64,000 nt of DNA, taken from assembly GCF_008932435.1 (NCBI RefSeq), contig NZ_WBWE01000009.1, positions 62,001 to 126,000 on the forward strand. Reading direction: 5' to 3'. The notes beneath the pieces were generated by a model. That model saw nothing but the letters and a program-made list of their open reading frames with translations, had not been told where the DNA came from and searched no databases. Positions within the stretch are counted from its first letter, which is position 1. The number at the start of each line of letters is the position of its first letter. This DNA is from Brucella pseudintermedia (lineage in GTDB: Bacteria; Pseudomonadota; Alphaproteobacteria; Rhizobiales; Rhizobiaceae). Made by a program: the position numbers and the translations under genes. This document shows positions 36,986 to 46,218 of this stretch, piece after piece.

Positions 36986-37011
36986 AAAAGGCGACCCGAA
37001 GGCCGCCTTTT
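36986..37011 (-). terminator. Terminator of rplS
   Basis: AAAAGGCG-A-CC pairs with GG-C-CGCCTTTT around a CGAA tetraloop with one mismatch. On the minus strand it ends in a T run. It lies 20 bases after the rplS stop. Confidence 0.75.
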
Positions 37012-37031
37012 CAAACAGGGTATCATAAAGC

Positions 37032-37466
37032 TTATTCAGCAGCCTTGGCGGCTTCCGCCTTGGCAGCGGCAGCCTTGTCGGCTTCGCGCTCGGCCTTGGT
37101 GCGGTTGTCTTTCTTTTCAGCGATACGGGCAGCCTTACCCGTGAGGCCACGCAGGTAGTAAAGCTTCGCGCGACGAACCTTGCCGCGGCGAACCAGTTCA
37201 ACGCCCTCGACGATCGGGGAGTAAACCGGGAATACGCGCTCTACGCCTTCGCCGTAGGAAATCTTGCGAACGGTGAAGTTTTCATTGAGGCCAGCGCCGG
37301 AACGGGCGATGCAGACGCCTTCATAGGCCTGCACGCGGGTACGCGTACCTTCGGTAACGCGAACCTGAACGCGAACCGTGTCGCCCGGCTGGAAATCTGG
37401 AAGCTTGCGCTTTTCTTCGATCTTTGCTGCCTGTTCGGCTTCAAGCTGACGAATGATATCGGTCAT
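37032..37466 (-). CDS. rplS: 50S ribosomal protein L19
   Basis: The 144-residue protein has the L19 pattern: [16 protein letters not shown] (about 25-40), [21 protein letters not shown], and [19 protein letters not shown] lysine/alanine-rich C-terminal tail of about 25 residues is typical of Rhizobiales. It normally follows trmD; here trmD and rimM lie 2 kb away beyond an NCS1 permease gene of opposite strand. Confidence 0.98.
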   Translation of the reverse strand: MTDIIRQLEAEQAAKIEEKRKLPDFQPGDTVRVQVRVTEGTRTRVQAYEGVCIARSGAGLNENFTVRKISYGEGVERVFPVYSPIVEGVELVRRGKVRRAKLYYLRGLTGKAARIAEKKDNRTKAEREADKAAAAKAEAAKAAE

Positions 37467-37727
37467 CGTCTTTCTCCTTCTGAATTCTTCTCAAACAGTC
37501 AGAGCGCTCTGCACTTGCCACCAAGCTATCCTTGGCCCTGTGGCTATGCCCTCAAATTCAGGCAGGAGCGGTACACCATTTATTGGTTTTGGATGTCGGT
37601 ATTTCCCGAACCCGCAGGCACATACAGCATCACGACCGCTTTGTCACGCCCTGTCAGAAATTTTCGTAGTCATCAGGCACAAGCCTGTGTCAGAATTATC
37701 GTCAACAATAAAAGCTTAAATCGTAAT

Positions 37728-37742
37728 CAACTTTCAAAGTTG
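37728..37742. promoter_or_regulatory. Palindrome before the NCS1 permease gene
   Basis: CAACTTT (37728-37734) and AAAGTTG (37736-37742) form a perfect inverted repeat with a single central base, 21 bases before the permease ATG. The place suits a repressor operator. The 297-base region 37467-37763 otherwise shows nothing I can name. Confidence 0.4.
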
Positions 37743-37763
37743 TTGCTAAAAAAAGGGGACAGC

Positions 37764-39227
37764 ATGACAATCAAGAATCCATCGCGCGCTTTATATAATG
37801 AGGATCTGGCGCCGGCCGAAGAGCGCAAATGGGGCGCCTTCAGCATTTTCAACGTGTGGACGTCGGATGTTCACAGCCTCTGGGGCTATTATCTGGCCGC
37901 AAGCCTGTTTCTTCTATGCGGCAGTTTCCTGAACTTCTTTATTGCGATCGGTGCGGGATCGCTGGTCATCTTCTTCCTGATGACGCTGGTCGGCAATGCC
38001 GGCGTGCGGACGGGCGTGCCTTTCCCGGTGCTCGCGCGCGCATCCTTCGGCACGTTCGGAGCCAATTTTCCAGCCCTCGTGCGCGGTGTCGTCGCCTGTT
38101 TCTGGTATGGCGCACAGACAGCCGCGGCCTCCGGCGCCATCGTGGCGCTGCTTATCCGCAACGAAAGCATGCTGTCCTTCCACCAGAACAGCCATCTGCT
38201 CGGCCACTCGACGCTGGAAGTCATATGCTATGTTCTGGTTTGGGCAGCCCAGCTTCTCATCATCCAGCGCGGCATGGAAACCGTTCGCCGGTTTCAGGAC
38301 TGGGCCGGTCCGGCAGTCTGGATCATGATGCTTATTCTCGCTGTCTATCTGGTCATCAAGGCCGGTACATTCTCATTCGGCAGCGAAATTCCGCGCGATG
38401 TGCTTCTCGAAAAAACGAAAGATGCAGGCGTTACCGGCGAGCCTGGTTCCTTCGCGGCCCTTGCTGCGGTTGCAGCCACGTGGATCACCTATTTTGCCGC
38501 ACTTTACCTGAACTTCTGCGACTTCTCGCGCTATGCCAAGGACGAAGCATCCTTGCGGCGCGGCAATCTTTGGGGCCTGCCGGTCAATCTTCTGGCCTTC
38601 TGCCTTGTCGCAGGCGTCACCACCACCGCTGCCTTCACAGTTTATGGCGAAGTCCTGCTTCATCCCGACCAGATTTCGGCAAAGTTCGATAGCTGGTTCC
38701 TTGCACTGCTTGCCGCGCTGACTTTCACCGTCGCCACGCTCGGCATCAACGTGGTTGCGAACTTCGTTTCCGCGGCCTTCGACTTTTCCAGCACATTCCC
38801 GCAGAAAATCTCCTTCAAGCGGGGCGGTGTCATCGCGGCGCTGATCGCACTGTTCCTCTATCCGTTCGCACCGTGGGAAACCGGCGCCGCCCAATTCGTC
38901 AACTTCCTCGGCTCCACAATGGGCCCGATCTTCGGCATCATGATGGTCGATTACTATCTGCTGCGTCGCGGACAGTTGAATGTGGCTGATCTTTATCAGG
39001 AAAACGGTGAGTTCCGGTTCCAGAATGGCTGGCACGTCAAGGCTTTCATCGCTTTTGCAATCGGTGCCTTGTTCTCATCCGTGCTGCCGATGGCCACCAA
39101 TCTTCTGCCGAGCTGGTGGGCGACCTATGGCTGGTTCTTCGGCGTGGGCATTGGTGGCGGCGTCTATTTCGTGTTGCGTAGATCGCATACAGAACTTCGC
39201 AGTCCGGCAAGTCAGCATTCTGCCTGA
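37764..39227 (+). CDS. NCS1-family nucleobase/hydantoin/allantoin permease
   Basis: The 487-residue permease has 12 helices of the Mhp1/PucI/CodB class. The family start is clear (LYNEDLAPAEERKWGAFSIFNVW), with NFCDFSRYAKD in the middle of the protein and PIFGIMMVDYYLLRRG near helix 10. Substrates in this class are cytosine, uracil, allantoin, hydantoins or thiamine precursors; I cannot choose. AAAAGGGG before the ATG at 37764 is a good ribosome site, so the 83 in-frame codons upstream are not used. A strong terminator follows. Confidence 0.9.
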   Translation: MTIKNPSRALYNEDLAPAEERKWGAFSIFNVWTSDVHSLWGYYLAASLFLLCGSFLNFFIAIGAGSLVIFFLMTLVGNAGVRTGVPFPVLARASFGTFGANFPALVRGVVACFWYGAQTAAASGAIVALLIRNESMLSFHQNSHLLGHSTLEVICYVLVWAAQLLIIQRGMETVRRFQDWAGPAVWIMMLILAVYLVIKAGTFSFGSEIPRDVLLEKTKDAGVTGEPGSFAALAAVAATWITYFAALYLNFCDFSRYAKDEASLRRGNLWGLPVNLLAFCLVAGVTTTAAFTVYGEVLLHPDQISAKFDSWFLALLAALTFTVATLGINVVANFVSAAFDFSSTFPQKISFKRGGVIAALIALFLYPFAPWETGAAQFVNFLGSTMGPIFGIMMVDYYLLRRGQLNVADLYQENGEFRFQNGWHVKAFIAFAIGALFSSVLPMATNLLPSWWATYGWFFGVGIGGGVYFVLRRSHTELRSPASQHSA

Positions 39228-39240
39228 TAAAAAGAGACGA

Positions 39241-39272
39241 AAATGCCCGGCATCTGCCGGGCATTTTTATTT
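39241..39272 (+). terminator. Terminator of the NCS1 permease gene
   Basis: AAATGCCCGG (39241-39250) pairs with CCGGGCATTT (39257-39266), followed by TTATTTAG, 13 bases after the stop codon. Confidence 0.85.
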
Positions 39273-39296
39273 AGAGCGCATCCTAACAAGACATTG

Positions 39297-39329
39297 GAGC
39301 GCCGATCTGATCCAATCAGATGGGCGCTC
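39297..39329. repeat. Intergenic inverted repeat (GAGCGCC...GGGCGCTC)
   Basis: GAGCGCC-GATCTGAT (39297-39311) faces ATCAGAT-GGGCGCTC (39315-39329). It is part of a dispersed Ochrobactrum/Brucella-type repeat that starts TAGAGCGCATCC at 39272. It touches the stop codon of the DUF4260 gene and could also terminate that gene. Confidence 0.55.
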
Positions 39330-39679
39330 TAACGGCCAATCCGGCCCAGATGCGTATCCTGAAATCCTGATCCATATTTGAGACCGAAGCCGAGTGCACG
39401 GTCGACGCCGATATGCACGGCCCAGATCAGCGCAATTGCAAGGCAGAGCGGCCAGTTCATGGCCCAGCCAAGCACTGCCACCAACACCACGCCGATCCAG
39501 CTATGAGCAATATTATAGACGACCGCGCCTGTACGCGGTCCCCTCATATAGCCGAAGAACGAAAGATCCGGCGCAGGGATGAGGATAGCGAAGATCCACC
39601 AGCTTGCGCCACTGACCCAATAGGCTCCAAGCGCCAGCAGCGCGAGGGAAAGACTTTCGAGCCGCTGGATCAGGTTCAT
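39329..39679 (-). CDS. DUF4260-type membrane protein
   Basis: The 116-residue protein has four predicted helices. Its core matches the DUF4260 pattern: [19 protein letters not shown] (about 37-55), then [19 protein letters not shown] and THLGRIGR at the end. The function of the family is unknown. The start at 39679 overlaps the trmD stop codon by four bases (ATGA), so it is coupled to rimM-trmD. Confidence 0.85.
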   Translation of the reverse strand: MNLIQRLESLSLALLALGAYWVSGASWWIFAILIPAPDLSFFGYMRGPRTGAVVYNIAHSWIGVVLVAVLGWAMNWPLCLAIALIWAVHIGVDRALGFGLKYGSGFQDTHLGRIGR

Positions 39680-40407
39680 TTGCGCTTTCCCTCGCAATAG
39701 GCGTCCCAAAGATCGGGACGCCGCTCCCTGGTGATCCGCTCAGCCTGTTCGTGCCGCCATTTATCGATGGCGCCATGATTGCCGGAGGTCAGGATTTCGG
39801 GAATGGGCCGATCTTCCCAAACCTGCGGGCGGGTGTAGTGCGGATGTTCGAGCAGGCCGGTCTCGAAACTCTCCGTCTCGCCGGATTCGCGATTGCCCAT
39901 CACGCCCGGCAAAAGCCGCACAATGGCATCGAGCAGCACGATGGCCGCAGTCTCTCCGCCCGACAGGATGTAATCGCCAATCGATACTTCCTCAAGATTG
40001 CGCGCCTCGATCACACGTTCATCCACGCCTTCGAAACGCCCGCAGAGAATGATCGCGCCCGGCCCTTCGGCCAGTTCGCGAACGCGCTTTTGCGTCAGCG
40101 GCTTTCCGCGTGGACTCATCAAAAGCATCGGACGCTGACCGTCGGCAACCGAATCCAGCGCGCGGGCGATAACGTCCGGCTTCATCACCATGCCAGCGCC
40201 GCCGCCAGATGGCGTATCGTCCACCATACGATGCCGCCCTTCCGCAAAATCGCGTATCTGTACCGCATCGAGCCGCCATTTGGCTTCACCGAGCGCCTTG
40301 CCCGCAAGCGAAGCGCCAAGCGGCCCGGGAAACATTTCCGGATAAAGCGTCAGCACGGATGCATGAAAGAAACCGGCCTCAGCATCGACCTTGGAAACTT
40401 CGGTCAT
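39676..40407 (-). CDS. trmD: tRNA (guanine-N1)-methyltransferase
   Basis: TrmD methylates G37 of tRNA next to the anticodon and prevents frameshifting. The 243-residue SPOUT protein has the knot motifs [23 protein letters not shown] and [11 protein letters not shown] (about 140-150). It overlaps rimM upstream by four bases and DUF4260 downstream by four bases, forming a tight three-gene unit. Confidence 0.98.
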   Translation of the reverse strand: MTEVSKVDAEAGFFHASVLTLYPEMFPGPLGASLAGKALGEAKWRLDAVQIRDFAEGRHRMVDDTPSGGGAGMVMKPDVIARALDSVADGQRPMLLMSPRGKPLTQKRVRELAEGPGAIILCGRFEGVDERVIEARNLEEVSIGDYILSGGETAAIVLLDAIVRLLPGVMGNRESGETESFETGLLEHPHYTRPQVWEDRPIPEILTSGNHGAIDKWRHEQAERITRERRPDLWDAYCEGKRK

Positions 40408-40973
40408 GACTTCTTCGGCTTTTTCTTTTCGCTTTGCGGACGCTCGTCCTCATCGTCGGCGATCAATCCAGCGGCATAGGGCTCGACCAGCAATGTTCCC
40501 TTGTCGAAATCGATCTCCGGCACGGCAGCTTCCGTGAACGGAATGAGCATCGGGCGCTTGCCCTTTTCGGATAGCTCGATGAGATCGCCGCCGCCGAAAT
40601 CGAAGAGCGCGCTCACCACGCCATAGGTCTTGCCTTCGGCATCCACCGCCAGCAGGCCGATGAGGTCTGTCTGGAAGAATTCGTCTTCATCCAGTTCGTC
40701 ATCCGGCAGTTGCGAACGATCGATGAAAAGCTCGATCCCGTTCAGCGCTTCGGCGGCATTGCGGTCATTGATGCCCTTGAACCGCACGACCACCACGGTC
40801 TTTGCAGGACGCGCTTCCAGAATCTCGTAGCTCTTGCCCTGTTCGTCATAAAGGAGGCCGTATTCAGCGATGGCCAGCGGATCGCCGGTAAAGGTCTTCA
40901 CTCGCACTTCGCCACGCGTGCCATGGGCGGCACCGATGACGGCGAGCTGGATCGGGTTTTCTGGACGCGGCAT
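40404..40973 (-). CDS. rimM: 16S rRNA processing protein RimM
   Basis: RimM binds S19 and helps mature the 30S head. The 189-residue protein has the RimM barrel start ([19 protein letters not shown]) and the PRC-barrel domain with [31 protein letters not shown] and [13 protein letters not shown]. An in-frame TTG lies 6 bases before the chosen ATG (40973), but AAGG is better placed for the ATG. Confidence 0.96.
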   Translation of the reverse strand: MPRPENPIQLAVIGAAHGTRGEVRVKTFTGDPLAIAEYGLLYDEQGKSYEILEARPAKTVVVVRFKGINDRNAAEALNGIELFIDRSQLPDDELDEDEFFQTDLIGLLAVDAEGKTYGVVSALFDFGGGDLIELSEKGKRPMLIPFTEAAVPEIDFDKGTLLVEPYAAGLIADDEDERPQSEKKKPKKS

Positions 40974-41144
40974 TGCCAACCTTGTTTCTGCTGCACGGAG
41001 AGGACTATTTTTCGTTCAATAGCTCTTTCGTCGGTCTTTTTCACGTCATTTCGTCAGAAAATCGCTCTTCAACCCACGAAAACCAGCCGGTAACCTATCG
41101 CTGGCAGACTGCACGCGAATCCAGAGTGAACGATCGGCCCGATT

Positions 41145-42092
41145 ATGACGACGAACAGCGAATTTCTGATCCCTGCCCGCGCCGACCTCGCAGCCGCGCG
41201 GGAAGAATGGCTGAAGACGCTGAAAGATGCGCGCCGCCTGTCCGAAAATACGCTCGAAGCCTATGAACGCGACACGCGCCAGTTTCTCAATTTCCTGACC
41301 GGCCATCTGGGCGAGCCGCCGTCGCTGAAAGATGTCGGCAATCTGCGGATCGCCGATCTGCGCTCCTTTCTGGCCAGCCGCCGCAATGACGGCGTCGGCG
41401 CCAGAACGCTGGGGCGTGGTCTTGCCGGTGTTCGCTCGCTGCTGCGCCATCTGGAAAAACGCGGCCTTGCCAATGCAGCGGGCGCAAGTGCCATGCGCGC
41501 GCCGCGACAGCCGAAATCCCTGCCGAAGCCCCTGACCGCCGAAGATGCCCGCCGCGTGGTCGCCGCCGACGGGCAGATGGCAGAGGAACCATGGATCGCC
41601 GCGCGCAACGCCGCCGTTCTGACATTGCTCTATGGCTGCGGCCTGCGCATTTCAGAAGCGCTTGGCCTCATGGGCGACGCTTTATCCGACGGCACCGCCC
41701 TTTCGATCACCATCACCGGCAAGGGCAACAAGGCCCGCCTCGTGCCGTTGCTGCCCGTTGTGCATCGCGCCGTCGCCCAATATCGGGCGCTTTGCCCGTT
41801 CCATCTTACCGCCGACAAGCCGCTTTTTCGCGGCGCTAAGGGCGGCATTCTTCATGCGGCGATCATCCAGCGCGAAATGCAGAAGCTGCGCGCCGGTCTC
41901 GGCCTGCCCGACAGTGCGACGCCGCATGCGCTGCGCCATTCCTTTGCCACCCACCTTCTGGGACGCGGCGGCGATCTCAGGACCATTCAGGAACTGCTTG
42001 GTCATGCAAGCCTTTCAACTACTCAGGTCTATACCGGCGTGGATACCGAGCGGCTTCTGGAAATTTACGACAAGGCGCATCCGCGCGCTTGA
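41145..42092 (+). CDS. xerC: Tyrosine recombinase XerC
   Basis: XerC with XerD resolves chromosome dimers at dif under FtsK control. The 315-residue protein has the SAM-like N-terminal domain (about 15-110) and the catalytic domain with the full set of residues: Arg in CGLRISEAL, Lys in GKGNKARLVP, HALRHSFATH, HASLSTTQVYTG with the nucleophilic Tyr. It diverges from rimM-trmD. That it is the housekeeping XerC, not a phage integrase, is supported by length and context. Confidence 0.93.
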   Translation: MTTNSEFLIPARADLAAAREEWLKTLKDARRLSENTLEAYERDTRQFLNFLTGHLGEPPSLKDVGNLRIADLRSFLASRRNDGVGARTLGRGLAGVRSLLRHLEKRGLANAAGASAMRAPRQPKSLPKPLTAEDARRVVAADGQMAEEPWIAARNAAVLTLLYGCGLRISEALGLMGDALSDGTALSITITGKGNKARLVPLLPVVHRAVAQYRALCPFHLTADKPLFRGAKGGILHAAIIQREMQKLRAGLGLPDSATPHALRHSFATHLLGRGGDLRTIQELLGHASLSTTQVYTGVDTERLLEIYDKAHPRA

Positions 42093-42134
42093 TATTGGTC
42101 TCGCATCCAGGAAAAACGGTCTTATATTGCCCTC

Positions 42135-43142
42135 ATGAAAAAGCTGCTTCTGACCCTTCTCCTTTCCTGTCTTGCAGGCACAATTCCCGCTCGCGCCGAC
42201 AATGTACCCGCTGCTTGCACCCCGCACGGCGTCAATCTGGTCGAGGGGCTGGAGACGAAAGACCCGGCAAGCTGGCAGGAGTTGCAGCGAGACGCCGACA
42301 AGATTCCCAACCGCAAAGGGCTTCTCTGGAAAATCGACAAGGAGGGCGTCGAGCCATCCTTTCTCTTCGGCACGATGCATTTTTCCGATCCCCGCGTCAT
42401 GACGCTGGCGAAAGCCGCCGATGAGGCCTATCGATCGGCAAGCACCGTCGTCGTGGAAACGACCGATATTCTGGACCCGAAGTTTTTCCTGCGTGTGAGG
42501 CTGGAACGACCCGAGCTGCTGCTTTTCACCGATGGCACCACGCTCAAATCGCATCTCCCCGAGCAACGGCGTGAAGAAATCGAACGGAAGCTCGCAGAAC
42601 GCGGCATTGTTCTCGACGCGGTCGCCAAAATGAAACCATGGGTGCTATCCAGCTTGCTGGCCCTTCCCAAATGCGAGAGGGAGCGGCAAGGCGAAGGCGA
42701 GAAATCGCTCGATGAAAAGCTTGCCCTCGATGCACAGGCCGAAGGCCGCGATGTTCAGGGCCTTGAAAGCGCGGAAGAGCAGCTCACCGCGATGAACCGG
42801 ATGCCGCTCGATTTCCACCTCCGCAGCCTTGTCGCCACCATCGATTATGGTGATGCGATCGAGGATGCCATGGAGACGACGACTGCCCTCTATCTCGATG
42901 GTGAAATCGGGATGATCATGCCGACGCTCCGGAAGATTGTTCCCGACAGCCTTTCCGACGATGACTATGATTTATTCTTAAAATATCTCATTTCGGACCG
43001 TAATCACCTCATGGCTGATCGCGCCGTCCCGATTATCGACAAGGGAAATGCTTTTATTGCCGTGGGCGCGCTACATCTGCCGGGCAAGGACGGTATAATC
43101 GAATTGCTGCGGGCAAAGGGCTATCGGGTAATCCCGCTATAG
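42135..43142 (+). CDS. TraB/GumN-family periplasmic protein
   Basis: The 335-residue precursor has a signal peptide (1-21, cut after ARA) and the TraB/GumN (Tiki-like) fold with the two GxxH motifs: FGTMHFSDPRV (about 77-87) and VGALHLPGKDG near the end. Relatives are metal-dependent proteases or hydrolases; the bacterial role is not settled. It follows xerC by 42 bases on the same strand. Confidence 0.88.
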   Translation: MKKLLLTLLLSCLAGTIPARADNVPAACTPHGVNLVEGLETKDPASWQELQRDADKIPNRKGLLWKIDKEGVEPSFLFGTMHFSDPRVMTLAKAADEAYRSASTVVVETTDILDPKFFLRVRLERPELLLFTDGTTLKSHLPEQRREEIERKLAERGIVLDAVAKMKPWVLSSLLALPKCERERQGEGEKSLDEKLALDAQAEGRDVQGLESAEEQLTAMNRMPLDFHLRSLVATIDYGDAIEDAMETTTALYLDGEIGMIMPTLRKIVPDSLSDDDYDLFLKYLISDRNHLMADRAVPIIDKGNAFIAVGALHLPGKDGIIELLRAKGYRVIPL

Positions 43143-43163
43143 AACCCATGTGCCTGAATATTT

Positions 43164-43364
43164 CTAACCGGCTCTAAGATCGGTGATGCTATTTTCAATG
43201 GCGGTAATATTGAGTTCCAGTTCGGCAATCTGTCTCAGTATGGATTTTCCCGGAAGCGCTTCTTCTCTGGCTGCTTCATCCAGAAGCTTGAACTGTTCAT
43301 CGCGCAAAAGCGACGAGAGCTTTTCGAAGCGCTCAATGGTTTTCATATTTTCTTTCGAAGGCAT
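43164..43364 (-). CDS. Small acidic coiled-coil protein of unknown function
   Basis: The 66-residue product is almost wholly helical, with a net acidic heptad-like pattern (RFEKLSSLLRDEQFKLLDEA, then LRQIAELELNITAIENSI). A very good ribosome site, AAGGAAAT, lies 6-8 bases before the ATG at 43364. Its first 22 bases overlap the end of a basic open frame upstream on the same strand. No family is recognised. The layout is like an antitoxin-toxin pair, but nothing in sequence proves that. Confidence 0.55.
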   Translation of the reverse strand: MPSKENMKTIERFEKLSSLLRDEQFKLLDEAAREEALPGKSILRQIAELELNITAIENSITDLRAG

Positions 43365-43615
43365 AATATCATTTCCTTAAATTTCGGCGTGGCTTTTAAG
43401 CGCTTGTGATGATCCAGCTTTACAGTGATAAAGCCTGCATAGTCAGTTGATCGATCATAATCCGGCTTCCCGGACCACTTCCGTGATTGAATATACATAG
43501 CGATAGGCAGTTTCGCTCGGGTTAACAGCATATTCATCGCGCGTTCCCGCAGACCTATCAATCCATACTCCTTTCTTATCTTGGAGTTTTCGGAACGATC
43601 CTCGCTTTTTCGCAT
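43343..43615 (-). CDS. Possible small basic protein overlapping the 66-residue gene
   Basis: From the ATG at 43615 the frame gives 90 residues, rich in Lys and Arg (MRKSEDRSENSKIRKEYG at the start, MILCLRKKI at the end). The frame stays open to 43672. No good ribosome site is seen for either start, and a second minus-strand frame (43455-43829) covers the same bases, so the coding frame is not certain. The region is less GC-rich than its neighbours. No family is recognised. Confidence 0.35.
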   Translation of the reverse strand: MRKSEDRSENSKIRKEYGLIGLRERAMNMLLTRAKLPIAMYIQSRKWSGKPDYDRSTDYAGFITVKLDHHKRLKATPKFKEMILCLRKKI

Positions 43616-43750
43616 TGTTATATACCGGGTGTGTTTTCGCAACATGATGCGGTTGGTGCTGAAGCGGTTCATGAATGACCCAATACCCGGCCAACCGGCG
43701 CTTCCCGGCTATCGCTTCGATGATGGAAGGAACCATTGGAGGAACCCGAT

Positions 43751-44023
43751 ATGGTTGATCCCCTCGACCCGCGAACCAGAGATCCGCACCTTTCGGACCC
43801 GACTGGCCAAACCGGAATGCCCCCGCCACCGCCCAATCGGGGCGGAAGCGGCTATCTGCTTGGCGCGGTGCTTCTGGCTGCGATCATCCTTCTGGGCTAC
43901 TTCTTCTACCGCAATGGCAGCGGGACCGATACTTCCGCTCCGCCTTCGCCGCCACCGGCGACACAGAGCGAGCCTGCAACACCGGCTCCGGCTCCCCCGA
44001 CCACCCCGCCAGCGCAGAATTAG
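43751..44023 (+). CDS. Small single-pass membrane protein with proline-rich tail
   Basis: The 90-residue protein has a polar N-terminus, one helix (about 34-54, GYLLGAVLLAAIILLGYFFY) and a Pro/Ala/Thr-rich tail facing the periplasm. GGAGGA lies 7 bases before the ATG at 43751. Function is unknown; similar small anchors are common in Brucella-group genomes. A terminator follows. Confidence 0.7.
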   Translation: MVDPLDPRTRDPHLSDPTGQTGMPPPPPNRGGSGYLLGAVLLAAIILLGYFFYRNGSGTDTSAPPSPPPATQSEPATPAPAPPTTPPAQN

Positions 44024-44030
44024 ACATCAA

Positions 44031-44057
44031 AAAAGGCCCGCACGCGCGGGCCTTTTT
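44031..44057. terminator. Bidirectional terminator between the small membrane gene and lpdA
   Basis: AAAAGGCCCG (44031-44040) pairs with CGGGCCTTTT (44047-44056) with A and T runs on both sides, so it can serve both the small membrane gene (+) and lpdA (-). Confidence 0.8.
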
Positions 44058-44079
44058 ACAATGGCAGAAATGCAGCCGA

Positions 44080-45495
44080 TCACATATGGATCGGCTTGGC
44101 AAAGGTGGCCAGGGCAGATTCGCGCACGGCTTCCGACATGGTCGGATGGGCGTGGCAGGTGCGGGCGAGGTCTTCCGACGATCCGCCGAATTCCATCAGA
44201 ACCGCCAGTTCGTGGATCATTTCACCGGCATTGTAGCCAAGAATATGCGCGCCCAGAACGCGGTCCGTAACCTTGTCGGCGAGGATTTTGACGAAACCGT
44301 CGGTATGCAGCATGGCACGCGCGCGACCATTGGCCGTGAACGGGAATTTGCCCACCTTGTATTCGATACCGGCGGCCTTCAGTTCCTCTTCGGTCTTGCC
44401 GACGGAAGCCACTTCCGGCTGCGTGTAGACCACGCTCGGGATAACATCGAAATTCACGTGACCGGCCTGACCGGCAATGATTTCGGCAACCGCAATGCCT
44501 TCGTCCTCAGCTTTGTGCGCCAGCATCGGCCCCTGCACCACGTCGCCAATGGCATAGATGCCTTCGACATTGGTGCGCCAATGATCGTCGATCGCAACGC
44601 GGCCGCGATCATCGACATTCACGCCCGCTTCCTGCAGACCAAGACCATCCGTGTAAGGACGACGACCGGTCGCAATCAGTACCGCGTCGGCTTCAAGTGT
44701 TTCAGCCGCGCCACCCTTGACCGGTTCAAAGGTCACTTTCGCGCCCCCGGAATCAGCCTTGCCAGCTTTCTCGACGCCTGTAACCTTGGCGCTAAGCTTG
44801 AAGGCAATGCCCTGCTTTTCAAGAAGGCGCTGGAACTGCTTCGACACTTCGCCATCCATAGGCCCGAGCACCTTGTCGAGATATTCGACAACCGTAACCT
44901 TCGCGCCAAGACGCGCCCAGACCGAACCGAGTTCGAGACCGATCACGCCGCCGCCGACCACGATCAGGCTGCCCGGAACCTTGTCGAAGGAGAGCGCGCC
45001 GGTCGAGGAAACGATGACTTTCTCGTCAATATCGACCTTGACGCCCGGAATGCCAGCAACGTCCGAGCCGGTGGCGATGATGATGTTCTTGGCTTCGATT
45101 TCCTCGACCTTGCCGTCTTCGGCGGTCACGGAAACCTTGCCCTTGCCGACAATCTTGCCGGTGCCGATGAAGGCCGTGATCTTGTTCTTCTTGAACAGGA
45201 ATTCAACGCCCGTGACATTGGCCTTCACGGTCGCATCCTTATGCGCCAGCATCTTTCCCAGATTGAGCTTCGGCGTCACTTCCACGCCGAGCGTGTCGAA
45301 GGAGTGACCGGCTTCGGCAAACACTTCCGACGCATGCAGAAGCGCCTTGGAGGGAATGCAGCCAATATTCAGGCAGGTGCCACCGAAGGTCTTGCGCTTC
45401 TCGACAACAGCAACGGAAAGACCAAGCTGTGCAGCCTTGATCGCGGCGACATAACCGCCGGGACCCGTACCGATGACAACCACATCGTATGACAT
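44080..45495 (-). CDS. lpdA: Dihydrolipoyl dehydrogenase (E3)
   Basis: E3 reoxidises the lipoyl arms of 2-oxo acid dehydrogenases. The 471-residue flavoprotein has VVVIGTGPGGYVAA at the start, the redox disulfide in GGTCLNIGCIPSK (about 39-51), the NAD-binding VVGGGVIGLELG and the C-terminal catalytic HAHPTMSEA. The start at 45495 has AAGGA before it. It ends the mdh-suc cluster, separated from sucB by three smaller genes. Confidence 0.97.
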   Translation of the reverse strand: MSYDVVVIGTGPGGYVAAIKAAQLGLSVAVVEKRKTFGGTCLNIGCIPSKALLHASEVFAEAGHSFDTLGVEVTPKLNLGKMLAHKDATVKANVTGVEFLFKKNKITAFIGTGKIVGKGKVSVTAEDGKVEEIEAKNIIIATGSDVAGIPGVKVDIDEKVIVSSTGALSFDKVPGSLIVVGGGVIGLELGSVWARLGAKVTVVEYLDKVLGPMDGEVSKQFQRLLEKQGIAFKLSAKVTGVEKAGKADSGGAKVTFEPVKGGAAETLEADAVLIATGRRPYTDGLGLQEAGVNVDDRGRVAIDDHWRTNVEGIYAIGDVVQGPMLAHKAEDEGIAVAEIIAGQAGHVNFDVIPSVVYTQPEVASVGKTEEELKAAGIEYKVGKFPFTANGRARAMLHTDGFVKILADKVTDRVLGAHILGYNAGEMIHELAVLMEFGGSSEDLARTCHAHPTMSEAVRESALATFAKPIHM

Positions 45496-45605
45496 TGAAC
45501 TATCCTTCTTCACTCTGTCCTGAACGTTTTCGAACGCCCGGTTCATCCGGGTCCGTTCTCTCATTCGAAACTATTTCCATGCAACCGGCATCCTTGAGGG
45601 GCCGG

Positions 45606-46148
45606 TCATTCCTCGTCGGGCGAGCATCCCTGAAAGCGGAATGCCTCCCACTGAAGCGGCTTTTCGGGTTTTGCCGCTCCAAAATCATAACCGTCGAGCG
45701 CCGTCACCAGATCGGGCAGCAGGATCGCCTGCGCCGCCGGTTCGCCCGCCTTGGGCAGGACATCAGCTTCGGCGCCTTCCTTCAGCGCGTAGATAACGCT
45801 CTGCCAGATGCTGCAATCGTCAAGATCCTCCGGATTGGAACCATCGCCCTTGCAGTTATAGGTCAGCAGCGCATAGGGACGCGCCACGCCTTCCTCCGGC
45901 CAGATCACCATGCCGTTCAGCTTGAACTCCGGCTTGTCGTTGGCCGTGATCGTGAATTCATTCGTCGGCGCCGGTGTCATTTTCAGGTCGTTCGGCTGCT
46001 CGGGGCGGAACGTGAGCGTATAGGCATCGTCACGATCACGGTAAATCGCGCGGTTCTGCGTACAGGCGGCCTGAACAGCGGTGGAGAAAACCGTCAGCGC
46101 GAGCGCTGCAATAGCGGTGCTCCTGAGAAGCTTGTTTGCTGCATGCAT
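45606..46148 (-). CDS. Periplasmic protein of unknown function in the suc-lpd cluster
   Basis: The 180-residue precursor has a signal peptide (1-30, ending AVQAA) and a mature part with several cysteines (ACTQNR, YNCKGDG, DDCSIWQ, FQGCSPDEE), probably in disulfides. GGGAGAA before the ATG at 46148 fixes the start. I recognise no family. It stands between lpdA and a LysE-type exporter on the same strand. Confidence 0.75.
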   Translation of the reverse strand: MHAANKLLRSTAIAALALTVFSTAVQAACTQNRAIYRDRDDAYTLTFRPEQPNDLKMTPAPTNEFTITANDKPEFKLNGMVIWPEEGVARPYALLTYNCKGDGSNPEDLDDCSIWQSVIYALKEGAEADVLPKAGEPAAQAILLPDLVTALDGYDFGAAKPEKPLQWEAFRFQGCSPDEE

Positions 46149-46218
46149 CTGTCGGTTCTCCCTGAATGTTCCGGCTGAGCTTTTCCGGCAGCGAATCTTC
46201 GGTGTCCGAAGATAAGGA

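Noticed and set aside
41145-42092. Possibility that the tyrosine recombinase marks an integrated element
   Set aside because: Length, motifs and housekeeping neighbours fit XerC; no attachment repeats, tRNA or cargo genes are near.
43581-44270. Plus-strand open frame of 229 codons across the small membrane gene and lpdA end
   Set aside because: It crosses a bidirectional terminator and overlaps two better supported genes; composition is Arg/Pro-rich as in shadow frames.
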